Positions 1 through 11,852 of a DNA stretch of 64,000 nucleotides are shown in pieces. Position numbers and translations under genes: made by a program. The stretch lies in NCBI GenBank assembly GCA_037126765.1, contig JBBCBC010000017.1, positions 23,117,916-23,181,915 of the forward strand, given 5' to 3'. Every line of letters starts with the position of its first letter. Position 1 is the stretch's first letter. The stretch comes from Stenogyne calaminthoides. Taxonomy: Eukaryota > Streptophyta > Magnoliopsida > Lamiales > Lamiaceae. The notes below the pieces were generated by a model. It ran no database searches, was not told the DNA's origin, and was given only the letters and a program-made list of their open reading frames with translations.

Positions 1-1713
1 AAGTGTTGAAACCCGTAAGATTGTGGTAAATGTTAAGTCTTGAACTTTTAATGATTCCTGACACCTCGAGGAGGATGAGTATGAGGGGATACTCTAAAAG
101 GAGATCACCTATATAAGTGAGAAGTGAGGGCCGCTTTGACCAAACACTTATGAATACAAAGGGTTGTCCATGGCCAAAACGGACAAAAATGTGAGAACGA
201 AAAGGTGTTGAGGCTCTGTTGTATCTTTACTGTTGTTTCGGTGTACACTAAGGAGGACTAGTTCAAGGCATCGTGTCCACTAGGCCCCCAGTGCACTCGA
301 TAGTGGTTGACTACGAAAGGTTCAAAGCCACAAGCTACCTTTCTGGATGCAATAAAGTTTCTTGAGGATTGGGTTGCGAGTCTGGATACTTATAGGTGTA
401 ATTTCTACTCATGTGGGGGATTGTTGGAGAAATTGGTTAAATATTATTTAATTGTAATTAAGGGGTGTGAGACACTCGTCTTTAATTAAAGTAAATAAAA
501 GGCTTAAAGCTTAATTTCCTAAAAATTAAAAGGCGTAGTGTCGATCTACTCTCGGAGTAGATGACCGTAGTGTATTTATAATCCAAAATTGAATTTCGAT
601 GAGTGAGAAATTAAAGCACGAAATTGAAACGTCAACACACTTTTTATGAATTAAATAGTGTTGGAAAATGTGGGAGAATTAATTAGGAATTAATACATCC
701 CACATTGAATAATTAGAGTATTTAACAACTCTTTATAAGTAGGAGATTGTTAGTAGAATTCAATTATAGTGGCTAATGACCGATTCAATAGTCCACACGC
801 GCGCGCCGCCTGCCGGTCCGGCCGCACCGCGCCCGAGCCCATAGCCCTTGGTTATTGGCAATTGGACTTTGGGTAGACTTTGGTGTTGGGCTTGGAGCCC
901 ATATTAATTTTTTGGAGCTTGGCCCAACTAAAATAATATGAGCTCAATCCGGGATTGGGTTGGCCCAAGTGGATTTCAACACATGTCTGTAGAAATTCAA
1001 ATTTGAATTCAGACGAACCTGGACGTCAATATGTTCAGTTTCATGGACGTTTCTACTGAAAAGTTGTAACGTTTCAGATACAAGCTGACCACAATTTCCA
1101 TTAATTTCGCAACTCCTGAGAGAATTAAACTCAGGAGGCTCGTATGCATGGTTTTTCAACATACTAAAAATATTGCAAATTTGAGCTCACAAAAATCCTG
1201 CATTCTGCATACCCGATTTTTCCTGCATTTTAGAGTGTAGCCCTCTCCTTGCGCCAATTCAGTTCGCCGGAGCTTTACACGTTGTGGTGCTGCACGTGTA
1301 AAGACGAAAGTCGTTTTACCTTTAGAAACGATACGTCAAATCGAGAGCACTACTGAGGCGTATTTCGTTTTGTGGGAAAAAGTTCCACCTTGACTCGACT
1401 TTAGTGAGTTCTTCTTATTTTTTGTTCTATTTTTTGCTCGTGCGGTTGCTGTTGTTCGTGTGTAGTTCGAGTATTCCAGAAATCTGCTTGTGCGTGCGAA
1501 GTTCAAGTTATATTCTAGAATTAGTACGTGTAGAGTTCGAGTTGCTGTAAAAAATCATTTGTGCGAAGATTAATATTTTTCAGAATTAGTGTGTGCGAAG
1601 ATTGAATTGCTGAAAAGTATCACTTACTTTACTGAAAAGGACTACTTCTTTTTTGGTAAAGTATCATTTGAATTTATGCATTTTTATTTCTATTTTATAT
1701 TATTTCTCCCACA
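1..1713 (+). mobile_element. 3' end of a copia-like LTR retrotransposon, truncated by the window edge
   Basis: The first 421 bases are the end of an internal region. They finish in a polypurine tract (GTGGGGGAT, about 412-420) directly before a TGTTGGAGAAA terminus, which is the arrangement of PPT plus 3' LTR on the + strand. The LTR runs to TTTCTCCCACA at 1713, and its two ends are near-perfect inverted repeats. I see no clear pol domain in bases 1-421, only short open stretches. The 5' part lies off the left edge, so neither the target duplication nor the coding capacity can be checked. The TGTTGG start fits copia-type elements; the lineage is not determined. Confidence 0.7.
422..1713 (+). 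repeat. 3' LTR of the left-edge copia-like element (1292 bp)
   Basis: The repeat begins TGTTGGAGAAA right after a purine tract and ends TTTCTCCCACA. It holds a GC-rich patch near 797-840 (a CG-alternating run), unlike the surrounding AT-rich DNA. A possible TATA-like segment CTTTATAAGTA lies near 731. The partner LTR is outside the window, so the ends rest on terminal motifs alone. Confidence 0.65.
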
Positions 1714-2180
1714 TTGTAAGCTGTCGTTGGGTGTTCTATAAATCCAACATAATTTAAATCAAATATATGACATATAATTAGGGTATTATTTGAATTTGTG
1801 TAAAGATTAGGGGTTTGTTGATCTAAATGTAAAAGAAGAATCACTAATGCATCAAATATATTTAAAAATAAAATAAAATTTAGGGACCTATTTAATCCCG
1901 CATAAAAGATTAGAGATTTATTTAATCTCAATGTTACAGAAAAAAGGTCGATGTAAAAAAAAATATTCAAAATCTATTTTATCCCTTCATATAAATTAGA
2001 GGCTTATAGGACCCCATTTCCCAATTTTTTTGATATAAAATTCGCCTAAACTAAATTGTAGCGAGCATGAGAAAAAAAAATTGAGAGAGAAAAAGAAAAA
2101 TAGATTTTTTTTTTGAGTGGGTCTTCTAAGTATCAAGTGCACCGTCCACTTCATATTATATTTTTAAACTTGTAATTTAT

Positions 2181-2223
2181 TACACTGAAATATACAATCT
2201 ATATAGATTGCACATTTCAGTAT
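2181..2223. repeat. Short inverted repeat (hairpin)
   Basis: ACACTGAAATATACAATCT and its near reverse complement flank a short centre. The hairpin sits inside a roughly 180-bp stretch (about 2125-2305) whose outer parts also look weakly complementary, as in a decayed foldback MITE. No clear target duplication is visible. Confidence 0.4.
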
Positions 2224-2388
2224 AACAAGTCACAAGTTTCACTGCAACAACTTGCAAATTTCTAAAATACATTATACAGTACGCGGTGCGCCTAGTGCAT
2301 AAAGATCTAGCCTATTTTTTTTTTTCCGAGTAACACTCATTTGAATTAATTTTATACATGAACTCTATCACTGTTATATGTATAAACT

Positions 2389-2494
2389 ATCACTGTTATG
2401 CATAAAAAATTTTACTGTTTAAATATATAAATTATTTTTTATACATTAAATTTTTTTGTACATAACAGTAATAATTTTTATGCATAACAGTGAT
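2389..2494. repeat. Foldback repeat with 20-bp perfect arms
   Basis: ATCACTGTTATGCATAAAAA at 2389-2408 is repeated as its exact reverse complement at 2475-2494. Further partial copies of CACTGTTAT and ATAACAGT lie just outside (2369 and about 2509). The repeated CACTGTTAT modules suggest a small AT-rich foldback element. No transposase-type terminus is obvious. Confidence 0.5.
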
Positions 2495-3581
2495 AATTTT
2501 AACAAATAACAGTAATACTAAAAAAAAATCGAGTTCACCGTGAATCTGGTTCACCTAAATTTTTCAGTTTTTTTTCAATATCCTCATAAAGTTCGCACAA
2601 ATTTTTTACTTTTTTTTTTCACGGTCCTCATAAAGCACGCATCCATCCCTAGAACTAGCGCCAGCTAGTTACGCTTTAATGTTGCAAAAAAAAACAAAGG
2701 GATAAAATGCAACTTTTACAGCAAGCAAGCATACCTTCTTAGTATCCGTCAAAAAAAAAAAAAAGCATACCTTCTTAGTACTTTCCACAATCGAAGCGAA
2801 TTCAACTACATTATCTCTTGACTGTTCCTATAAAAGTCGTGTATCATTTCACTCGCACTGCTGGACGACGCATATTTTATTGCTTTTTCTTTTTTGTTTT
2901 TCAACTCATCTCTAGATTCTCACAAGTGTACGGGCGAATGCATGAGATAAAAATAGAAAGCAATATTTTAAAATAAAATTGTACGTTAAGAAGTAAAAAA
3001 ATAATATTTAAGAATAATATAAAATACAAGAAAAATTAATACTTCCTCCCTCCCACGTTAGAGTAAGTGACTTTCCACTCCCCAACTAAAATTTTACATT
3101 TATCTTTTTGGCAAGATGTGATTTTACTTTTCTTGACAACTATTCTTGTTTTACTCAAAATTACACCAATGTATTTTCATTCAATTAATATTAAGATAGT
3201 ACACTTTTTTTCATCTCTTAACTTTTTTATTTTTCTTACCCATTTCACCAATCAACAATATGTTTAATACTATATTCTTTAAAATTTGTGCAAATTCAAA
3301 ATTTAAAGCTTACCGTGGAAAGAAGATAGAATTGCTTTATTAGCTATTTTAATCTATATTTTTTGTTTCACTAAACATATTTGTGCAATATTGTTTGGTA
3401 CAAATATTTTAGAGGTAATTGCATAAAAATTCACGACCGCTTGAGTATTTATCAACGACAACATGCTTTTTTTAAGAAAAATCGAAATTCGATACACAAA
3501 CTAATTATTTGTTACAATTTTATGTACCAGATTAACTTTCAGCCTAACTAAGTTCCTGTTTTCAATCTATAGTAAATAGTG

Positions 3582-3639
3582 TAGAAGTGTTTTTTTTAAG
3601 TTGGTGTGACTCAACTTCTTTTGAAAAAAAACACTTCTA
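3582..3639. repeat. Hairpin-forming inverted repeat
   Basis: TAGAAGTGTTTTTTTTAAGTTG is followed, after the spacer GTGTGACT, by its reverse complement with a few extra bases. It lies just left of another foldback at 3700 and may be part of the same or an older MITE. Confidence 0.5.
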
Positions 3640-3699
3640 AGGCTTGAGTAGTGACTTAAAACATGCCCTAAAGGTGGTGTGACAGCTAGTGGCGTCTTT

Positions 3700-3819
3700 A
3701 GGGTGTGTTTTGAAAAACTTAAAACAACTTTTAGAAGCACTTATTTTCAAAAGCTATGAGAGAAAACTTTAAAAATAAGTGCTTCTGGAAGCTGTTTTAA
3801 GTGTTTTAAAACACACCCT
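3700..3819. mobile_element. Small foldback MITE, possibly hAT-like
   Basis: The unit starts AGGGTGTGTTTTGAAAAACT and ends with the matching inverted sequence AAAACACACCCT. The inner parts also pair (AGAAGCACTTATTTT against AAAATAAGTGCTTCT). Almost the whole 120 bp folds on itself. The AGGGTGTGTTT terminus resembles plant hAT-type MITEs, but I cannot find a convincing 8-bp target duplication, so the superfamily is a guess. Confidence 0.55.
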
Positions 3820-4016
3820 TAGTGTCATGTGTGACACCAATTTATTCAGATCTTAATTGACATTGAAGACGATTTTGATTGTCACATAATTTTTAGCTAC
3901 ACTGAAAATGTGTATTCAATCGTAACAAATAATAGTTTGTGTATTAAATTTTAAAACTTTAAAAAACATACGTGAATGTCCATTCAATTAACCCAAGACA
4001 AAATTTTATATGAAAT

Positions 4017-4043
4017 ATTTCACGGATCTAGGATCCGTGAAAT
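4017..4043. repeat. Perfect 12-bp-arm palindrome
   Basis: ATTTCACGGATC and its exact complement flank a 3-base loop TAG. Part of the right arm (CCGTGAAATATGAC) recurs in altered form (TTCGTGAAATATGAC) near 4240, at the start of the next degenerate repeat unit. Confidence 0.6.
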
Positions 4044-4441
4044 ATGACTGTAGGCCAGAATGAGAAGCGGAATGAAAAATTCGCGGTTCCTATACATATT
4101 GAACCGGGTCAAAAAAAATTTCAATATAATCCGCGCAAAGGCAGAAAAGCAAAAACTGCTCCTATATATATATATATGTTATTATAAGGGCAAACATGTG
4201 TTACTATAAATACATATATGTGTTATTGTAAGAAAGGATTCGTGAAATATGACGTTTGGGTAAAAAGGAGGAGCACATAATCACAGAGGAAAAATTTTAC
4301 GAATCTGTGAGAGTCGAACTGAGTCAAATGAATTTTTCTATAAAATTCGCACAAAGGCAAAATAACAGAACTCGCTTTGAGGTATGTGTTACTATAAAGG
4401 TAAACATGTGTTACCCTAAGTACATGTATGTGTTACTGTAA
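4036..4441. repeat. Degenerate tandem duplication, about 200-bp units
   Basis: Two units run about 4036-4240 and 4241-4441. Each opens with CGTGAAATATGAC, contains a CGCACAAAGGC / CGCGCAAAGGC block, and closes with TGTGTTACTATAAA, then ACATGTGTTA and TATGTGTTA(C/T)TGTAAG. The units differ by many substitutions and by an AT microsatellite in the first. Source unknown. Confidence 0.5.
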
Positions 4442-6167
4442 GTATAAATAATACATGCTTGCTTTTTAAGTATACATATTTTTCTATAAGATATTAAAAT
4501 TTGTACTATTATACATATACAAATGTGTTAATATATGAACAAAATGATACTCAGTCTATTTTCATCCGTTTCCTCCCTCAATTTTTTATCTGCTTTTCCT
4601 TTGGATATGTGACTAATTGTCTTAAATAAAGACTCAAACCTTCATATCACATTATTGAATTGATAAAAATATCTTTTATTCTTCATCACATAGTAATATA
4701 TAATTTCTCTTACAATAAAACATACTTGCCTTTATATTAACACAAGAGAACGGTTTTTACTATTTTGCATTTACATGATTTTTAAGAAAAAATCACTTAA
4801 CCAGATTCCATTTGTGCAGGATCCACAAATTTTCAGTTTATTTTGTATTGAACTAATATTTCACTGTAAAATAGTTCATGGTAGAGTCGCTCTTATCTTG
4901 TAATTTTTTCTTTTTTCTTTATGTTAATTCGTTTTCTTTTTGGTGAAACTTGAAAGTAGACGTCAACGTCGAAGGGGCGTGTATACGGTTCCAACTTCCA
5001 ACGCATGTCGACATATTATACTTGGGAGGATATTTATGTACATCCATCTGTTCGCAATTGCTAAAGTTCAGCTGTATTTTGTACTGAATTTTCCGGATAT
5101 TTATATTTTCGGCCAAATTACCAGAAAATCCTGCATACTATTTGTCCAGATTATAAAAATAATCATACGTTTGGAATATTGTGGAATATCTCACCGACCT
5201 ATCCAAATATTCATTTAATTAATATAGAAATGTAACTTATTGTGTTTTTTTTCCTATCGTACGATTGATTGTTTTGCAATTTTGTATTTACCAGTTATGT
5301 TAAATAATTTTTTCGTCGTTAATGAAAATTTGATGAGTTTGACAAATTGTGATGATTTTTTAAAAATAATTTACAAGGATATTTTTTTTTCGAAAACAAT
5401 ATATTTGCATGATATATGAACGAGTTTAACATTCCCTTTGACTTCTTTATAGTTTATTCCCATGGTCTTTGTGCAACTTTGTTCCGACACATTCCACATT
5501 TGTTTCTTTGTATACTCTTATGTTTGCTATAATTGGAATAAATTTTTATCTACTCATATTTCTGTAATTATTATCCGGATATAATTAAATAACTAATTTT
5601 CGCATGTAAAATTTTCATTGATAGAGTTTTTCTTTCGAAAAATTAAATGATAACTCGAACTCCTGACATAGATCGTGATGTTCGTTATACTTGAGATATT
5701 TCACTTCGTCGTCAATTTGATAGAGTTGAAATTAGTTTCTAATTACTTGATTAATCTGTCTTCTTATGTGAATCTTTTGCCCAAATCTTCTAATTTTTTA
5801 ATTTTAATTTATACATACATCGACAACTTTGAATTAACTTAATTCATGAACTCCTGAAATAGTTGGGTCAACTTTTTAGTGATATAATTAATACGAGAGT
5901 AGAAGGTTCAAAGTATTCGAAGGTGTTGGCGGCTTTGATATCTGCATCCATGCCTACTCATGTCGTCGTTTGCAATATCTAATAAGTCCGAATTGGCGAC
6001 CTTTTTAGGAGTAATTTTTTAATTTAAAACTACACACGTTTTGGTTACATATTTGTTTAACCATACTTTTCATTTGGATAATGTTTGTTTCTTTAGACAA
6101 CTTTACCCCAATTCCTGGAAACCTGAGAAAATGTCACTACAAAAAAAACGGGGTTTAATGACAGAAT

Positions 6168-6425
6168 GTAGCGACGGATGTAGCGATGGACTTAGTCAAA
6201 CGGTCAAATCCTCCATTCTTAGCGACGGAAAACATAACCGTCGCTGACTACGACAATTTAGCGACGGTTCATCGACGGTTAATTCGAATCGCCATTTTTA
6301 GCGATGGATTTTTAAAATCCGTCACTAAATGGTGCAGAAAACGAAGTGATACGCCTGTTGGGAGCCGCTGTCATTAATTGTGTAGACTTTAGCGACGAAT
6401 TTTTTAAATCCATCGCTAAATCCAA
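6168..6425. repeat. Left subterminal repeats of the CACTA element
   Basis: Multiple copies of TAGCGACGG, AACCGTCGCT and diverged forms occur in both orientations within 260 bp of the left terminus. The same modules recur at 31093-31500 and in an internal block at 21786. In En/Spm elements such repeats bind the element's own DNA-binding protein; that role is inferred here. Confidence 0.75.
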
Positions 6426-6632
6426 TTCTATATATTCCACCCCATCCTGCCCATATGTATTATCATTCAAATCAGAAAGCAACACAAACGAGACAATTCA
6501 TCTGTATTCTTCAATATCATGGTAATACTTTAATGTTTTTTCGTTTATTTATTTATATTTAATTGTATTTTATGCAATTTAATTAATATATAATTTTTAT
6601 ATTTTATTTAGATGGATGTTGAAGGTGGTAAT

Positions 6633-8471
6633 TGTTGGGATTATACTGGAAAATATGCTTTTACTTTGTATAATCAAACTGAATTTCGGACTTATTTACT
6701 GAAATAAATTGTTTATCACTGATGCGTTAAATATTATCGAATGTTACATATATTTACTGCATAACTGTTCAATAAATAGTACGTGTTACATTGTAGTTAA
6801 TTTAGTGATACCCGATCACAGAAAACTAAATTAACAGTCCATTGTAACCAAAAGTACACCATTCACGACCTAGATGGAAATGAACAATCCATCGTGAAAG
6901 GTTGAAGTGTAACGCTCAGATTGGCTTGTCTTGACCAAAGAGATTACACTAGTGCATGTCTATTGCACTGAAGAGGACCTACAGGAGGACAAATTCTTCA
7001 GAACTGAACTAGGAAGAATTAGACCTTAGTGGTTCGTTATTTCTTAATCTTCGTCCCTTAAATAGGATCACGTGTGGTTAGTAAGTATTGCTTTGACTTA
7101 TTACGGGTAGAGAATCAACGAGATTCAATACTTTATATTTTGGGCAATATTATTGGTCACATGTGTAGCTAAGATTTAATACGAAGAATCGTGTGCAAGT
7201 ACGCTTGTTCGATTTGCCCCCTTGGGAGGTTCATAAGTTTTATCATACCAAATCTTGCAAGTGTAACTAGTTTCTGGTATGAGTAATAATGTTGAACCGT
7301 TCCTTTACCAAGGATAAAAAGATATTAATTAATGGAAAGCTATTTCAGTGGCTTGAATTAATTAATGGGCTAGATAATTTTAAACACGGGAAATAATAAC
7401 CTGGAGCCATATTGACTGTAATATGAGTTAAGATGGATAGTGCAATATTAATTATGTAGTGGGATTAATTAATATTTATGAGCTTGAATAATATTGTGGC
7501 TCAATATTGATAATTCAAGATCCATTGGAAGATCCAATCTTAATTCACCTAAAGGCCCCCCAAGTAGCCCAACATAAAGTCCAATAACTGGAAAAAGGTG
7601 TTTAAAAATAAAATAAATATTTGTTGCTAATTTTCCTTGTTTTTTTCGAAAATTATGAATAAAAGGGGAGAAAGATTTTCTTTGAAATATGTTATGGAAT
7701 GAAGATATGTATTCTTGGAATACAAGATTATCTCATTAAATTCAAGAAATCTCTCACTTGTTTATTCATATAGCTTGTTTTGAAAATTTTGAAATATAAA
7801 GGGCAAGAAAGATTTTCTTGAAAAGATATTATGGAAGATATGTATTTCTTGAAATACAAGAATATCTCATAAATTCAAGAAGATCCAAATCTTGGATTCT
7901 TGGTCCCTCTTATTTTCGAAAATTCACTATAGCAAGATAAGGTGAGATTTTTGTGGAATATTTTAATTATGGGAAAAAGAATATAGGAGATATATTCAAG
8001 ATTTCTTGGAGATCAAGAAAAGTTTTTCCCACATTGTTTTTTCCCTAAAATTTCGACCACCACCCTGTCTATAAATAGGGGATGATTCTTTCATTCCCAA
8101 GTGAAATTCCATGTGCTGGAAAAATTAGTAAATCCACAAAAGTGGTGCAACAAATTTTATTTTTCCTTTTAGTTAATTGTTCGCGGGAATCCTACCACCG
8201 GATTGTCGAGCAAGGATTAAGGGAATACTTTGGGAAGGCCTTTTGGTGTGTTTTCATCGACAAGTCCATTGCCATTCCAAGAGGTAAGTTTACGTAAACT
8301 CGTAGTAATTCCGCATGCGTAGGATTTACGTGAACTGTTTATATGCATGATTTATTGTTGAATTATTATTTGAATTAATATAGGATTAATTCATGCTAGT
8401 AATAATTGTTAGAATTAAATTTGTATTTAAATATTCATCTCGAATAGATCCAGACAATTCCTTCCCCAACA
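6633..8471 (+). mobile_element. Solo LTR, family with TGTTGGG...CCCCAACA ends (copy 1)
   Basis: The 1839-bp unit is flanked by a perfect 5-bp target duplication GTAAT (6628-6632 and 8472-8476). It has TG...CA ends and no internal coding region. A promoter-like TATAAATA at 8070-8077 near the 3' end puts the sense strand on +. A related copy lies inverted at 25619-27315. The insertion splits exon 1 of the TNPA-like gene; removing it with one duplication restores the reading frame there. A solo LTR is the usual product of recombination between the two LTRs of a full element. Confidence 0.85.
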
Positions 8472-8543
8472 GTAATAACGTCCCAGCTTCATCGATGACG
8501 CCTATTCCTCGTCTGCCTATCAATATCATCAATGGAGAGTAAG

Positions 8544-11500
8544 TGTAATGCCCCGGAATTCAGAACGTTGACCTCCGAGGTCATAACACCCTAAACCCGA
8601 GTCATCACTTAGTGAACTGTAAAACTGAGCCAGAAAATTTCTTTTAAAAGGTAGGACAAACAAATTGAGTTGCAGCGGAATAAAACTTAACACAAGTTTA
8701 AAAATAGAAGGGTAGATAAATTCAATACTTAGTACCGAAACATCATTGGTACAAGATCCACGGAGTATTAATTAGACATATTATTCGAATTTAGAAAACA
8801 ATTTGTTTATTGAATAAGGCAGTGGGGGAAGCGGGTCGTCTACTGCAGCTCCTGGCCCTCAACATCTTAACCTGATAAAGGGGTTTAAGGGGGCGTGAGA
8901 TAAAAATCTCAGCGGGCAACCTGTACGATGTTATACAGATTAACAGGAATTCAAAAGGGTAGAAGCTTTTACTCGTTCTCTTTATAACACAAAAACTTAC
9001 TCACGATTTCTTGTTAATAGTTCATACAGTATCCAACATTTATAACATCAATCATATCATTCAACAATCACGCATACAGGTGGCACTGGTAGCGTCTACC
9101 ACGTCCAATCCCTCAACATTCAAAGAAAATGGGGTGGCACCGGTAGGCGCCCTACCGCGTCCAACCCCCGATAGCTTCCTTATATCCCCTTGCATCCTTA
9201 TATCAACGCTACCTTATATCAGCGCTTCCTTATTTCCACGCAAAACCACCAATTTATTCTCACTGGACTCATCCCAAAAATCATTGGCACGAGGTCCAAC
9301 AGATAAACGACACATATAGTTCATGTTCCAATAGTCACAAAACTTATATTCGTACTCACATGATTTTCAGTGCATTGTTTACCAAAACCACAAGTTTCAA
9401 AAACATATCTTTTAACAGTGCTTATTTAGTTTGCTTTGAAAACTGTCAACAGTCCGTATAACATTATTGGCTAATACAAATAGTGTCACCCACCTGACAA
9501 TTTTTCAAGTAAAAGTTTTAACTCCTTGAAAGCTTTTGAACACGGGACGACTTCCAAGCTTCCGAGCTAACCCCAAGGACCTAGCACAGTCCGTTCGTTT
9601 AGTCATTGTTCATTTTTTTATTTAATAAATGGTTTCACATCGAATTAAGGGCTCTTCGATTAAAAGACATTTAGTAGATAAAAGTTATAAGAGTTCATTT
9701 CGAGTTCGACGTGGCGTCGGAACTCTATTATTGAATTGATACGATTTCTCTATTTTGTGAAAAGGGTTCACAGATCGGGGTCGGGTCTACTCAAAAACTT
9801 AATAATACCAGTAAAACATCCAAATATATATTCACAAAAGAAAACATGAACCATTCAACAACCTAAAACATGCTTGGTTCTAAAAGTATTACCATTCCTT
9901 CTCCCTAGTACTACTCATTTGGCATAAAGACATGTAATCATGCATAAATGGAAAGGAGCACTTAGACTTACTGGGAAAATAGGAATTTTGTAGTATGTTA
10001 TACATCTTTTGAAAAGGAACAGAGTTCATAAAGGGTACATTTGCGATTTAAGGTGGGGTATTGAAAGGTTCGTCAAAACAGTGCACACTTTAAACTAAAA
10101 ATCATAACTCACTAGAAAAATATTTAAAAATTACGAAATTAAAATATGTTATACAACACTTAAAAATAAGCAACTTTCATTTAGAAACCTAAGACATTTG
10201 AGCTAAGGGTCGATACCAGGTTTTTGAGTAAAAACGGGTTCGTAACAGGGTACATCATACAGTACATGGTTCATATAAAAATTCGCAACCCACTGGAAAC
10301 TTAACGAAAATTCACCAAACTTTAATATGCCATTCTGAACTCACGTAAGAGAACATACAATTTTCCATGATTTTCATGCTAAGGAAACAAGGATAAATAA
10401 ATTGTTGAACTCGCAGTATTAACCTTCGTCAATCATTTGTCACATAAATTTCAAATAGGCATATCTCATGATTCTCTAAATAAAACACTACGATATTTGG
10501 GTATGATTTAAAAGAAATCAATAGTAGTATCCCCAAATTTTCCTAGAATTTTCTCACCTTTTTAAATAAGTAAAAAAATATGAAAGGGTCACTGCTCCCA
10601 GTTTCACGTAATCTTAGACATACAAATTTCCATGAATTTATTCTCCTTGGAGACAGATCAGATGACCACTAATTTTTAATAGATTTTTATATACTTCAAA
10701 TACTACATCTAGAAATTTTTCCATGATTTTAAAATATCAAAAAGGCTTTGAACGAAAAGACATCGAAAAGGGGCAGTAGCATATACGAACCTTTTTCAGT
10801 TTTATCGAACTTTCACAAAATGAATAAACATGCTCAAACACATAAGAGATCACCTACACAACCTTTATACATGATTCTAAAAGTTTAGACAAGATTAGAG
10901 GGGTCTTAGCATGCCATTTCTATGGGTTTCATGCTCAAGACAAGGGATGATCATGAAACTAAGAAAAGAGGTCGTTTGGAGTTACCCTTGTAGTTTCCTT
11001 CTTGGTATGGATGGCTTGGGACTCAAGGTGGTAAAGAACCCAACTCTTAACAGCTCTTGGCTCCAAGAATGGTGATGGTGGTGGTGGTGGTCGATCAAGA
11101 TGGAAGGGAGGGGGGAAAAAGGTGTTCTTCTTCTTCTTCTACTTCTCAAGCTCCTCCATCTTTCTTTTCTCTCTTTGAAGGGAAAAAGGAACAAGACTTT
11201 GGGGGTGGGGGAGTGTTATGAAAATCTGGGAATGGGGAGGGGTGATGGCCGAAATATAAGGGGGAGAGAGTGAAGTGAGAGTTGACAATGGTTTAATGAA
11301 GTGTGATGATGAGATGGTTTAATGAAGTGTGATGATGAGATGGTTTAATGAGTTGGGATTATAGGGGGCTAGTTACAAGACATCACAAGGCCAAATCCCA
11401 TCTCTTTACTCTTGCAAGGGGGCGGCACTTGGTCAGAATTTGGGGCTGCCATTATGGTAGTCTCGATTCTAGACGCGATTTCGGTTCCGACGGTGTATTT

Positions 11501-11812
11501 TTTTGATATTTTTCGGTTCGGTTTTTGGTTCTGAAAATTATTTTAAACGTACCGTTAAACTCACATGATTTTTAGGATTCCATTTGAAGTTCTCCTTTCT
11601 CATTTTGAATTCTTTAAATTTTGACATTATCAACGGGCCTGTTTTACGGATAAAAACCCGAAAAGTGCCAGTAGGGTTTTTCGGCTCGAAAAGCTCGTCT
11701 CTCACCTGAAAAATTTAGAAACTTGTACACATATTTTTAAAAACAAGTATAACATTTAAACACATTAGGAAAAAATAAACAAATAAGTCCTAACTGGATT
11801 CGGGTTGTTACA
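8544..11812 (-). repeat. 3' LTR of the chromovirus (3269 bp)
   Basis: On the + strand the repeat runs from TGTAATGCCCCGG to GGGTTGTTACA. It aligns along its length to 18045-21074 with scattered substitutions and small indels. It includes trinucleotide tracts (GGT and CTT runs, about 11075-11140) and a near-duplicate block (GAGATGGTTTAATGAAGTG, about 11290-11345) that the other LTR has only once. The first 218 bases have no counterpart in the 5' LTR. Confidence 0.9.
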
Positions 11813-11832
11813 TCCTACACCCCTTAAAAGAA
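11813..11832 (-). promoter_or_regulatory. Polypurine tract of the chromovirus
   Basis: Read on the minus strand, AAGGGGTGTAGGA directly precedes the TGTAACAACCCG start of the 3' LTR. This is the expected primer site for plus-strand DNA synthesis. The stop codon of pol lies only about 20 bp upstream. Confidence 0.8.
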
Positions 11833-11852
11833 ATTTCGTCCTCGAAATTTAC

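Larger units (their letters stand above)
1714..6134. other. AT-rich spacer with no recognisable gene
   Basis: I find no coding region with recognisable domains here. Open stretches on both strands are short, overlap one another (for example around 4919-5218) and lack motif support. The interval holds foldback repeats and degenerate duplications, listed separately, plus many A/T homopolymers. It lies between the left-edge retrotransposon and the CACTA terminus at 6135, so it may be older degraded repeat DNA. Confidence 0.6.

Noticed and set aside
1695..1970. Minus-strand 91-codon hydrophobic frame
   Set aside because: AT-rich chance frame of Phe/Leu/Asn that begins inside an LTR end; no family resemblance.
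4919..5218. Overlapping frames of 65 and 92 codons on opposite strands
   Set aside because: No motif, no promoter evidence and no second copy; length is compatible with chance.
9011..9319. A 102-codon + strand frame with a similar frame at 18294-18575
   Set aside because: Both lie at matching positions inside the two chromovirus LTRs and run against the element; the similarity is only LTR identity.
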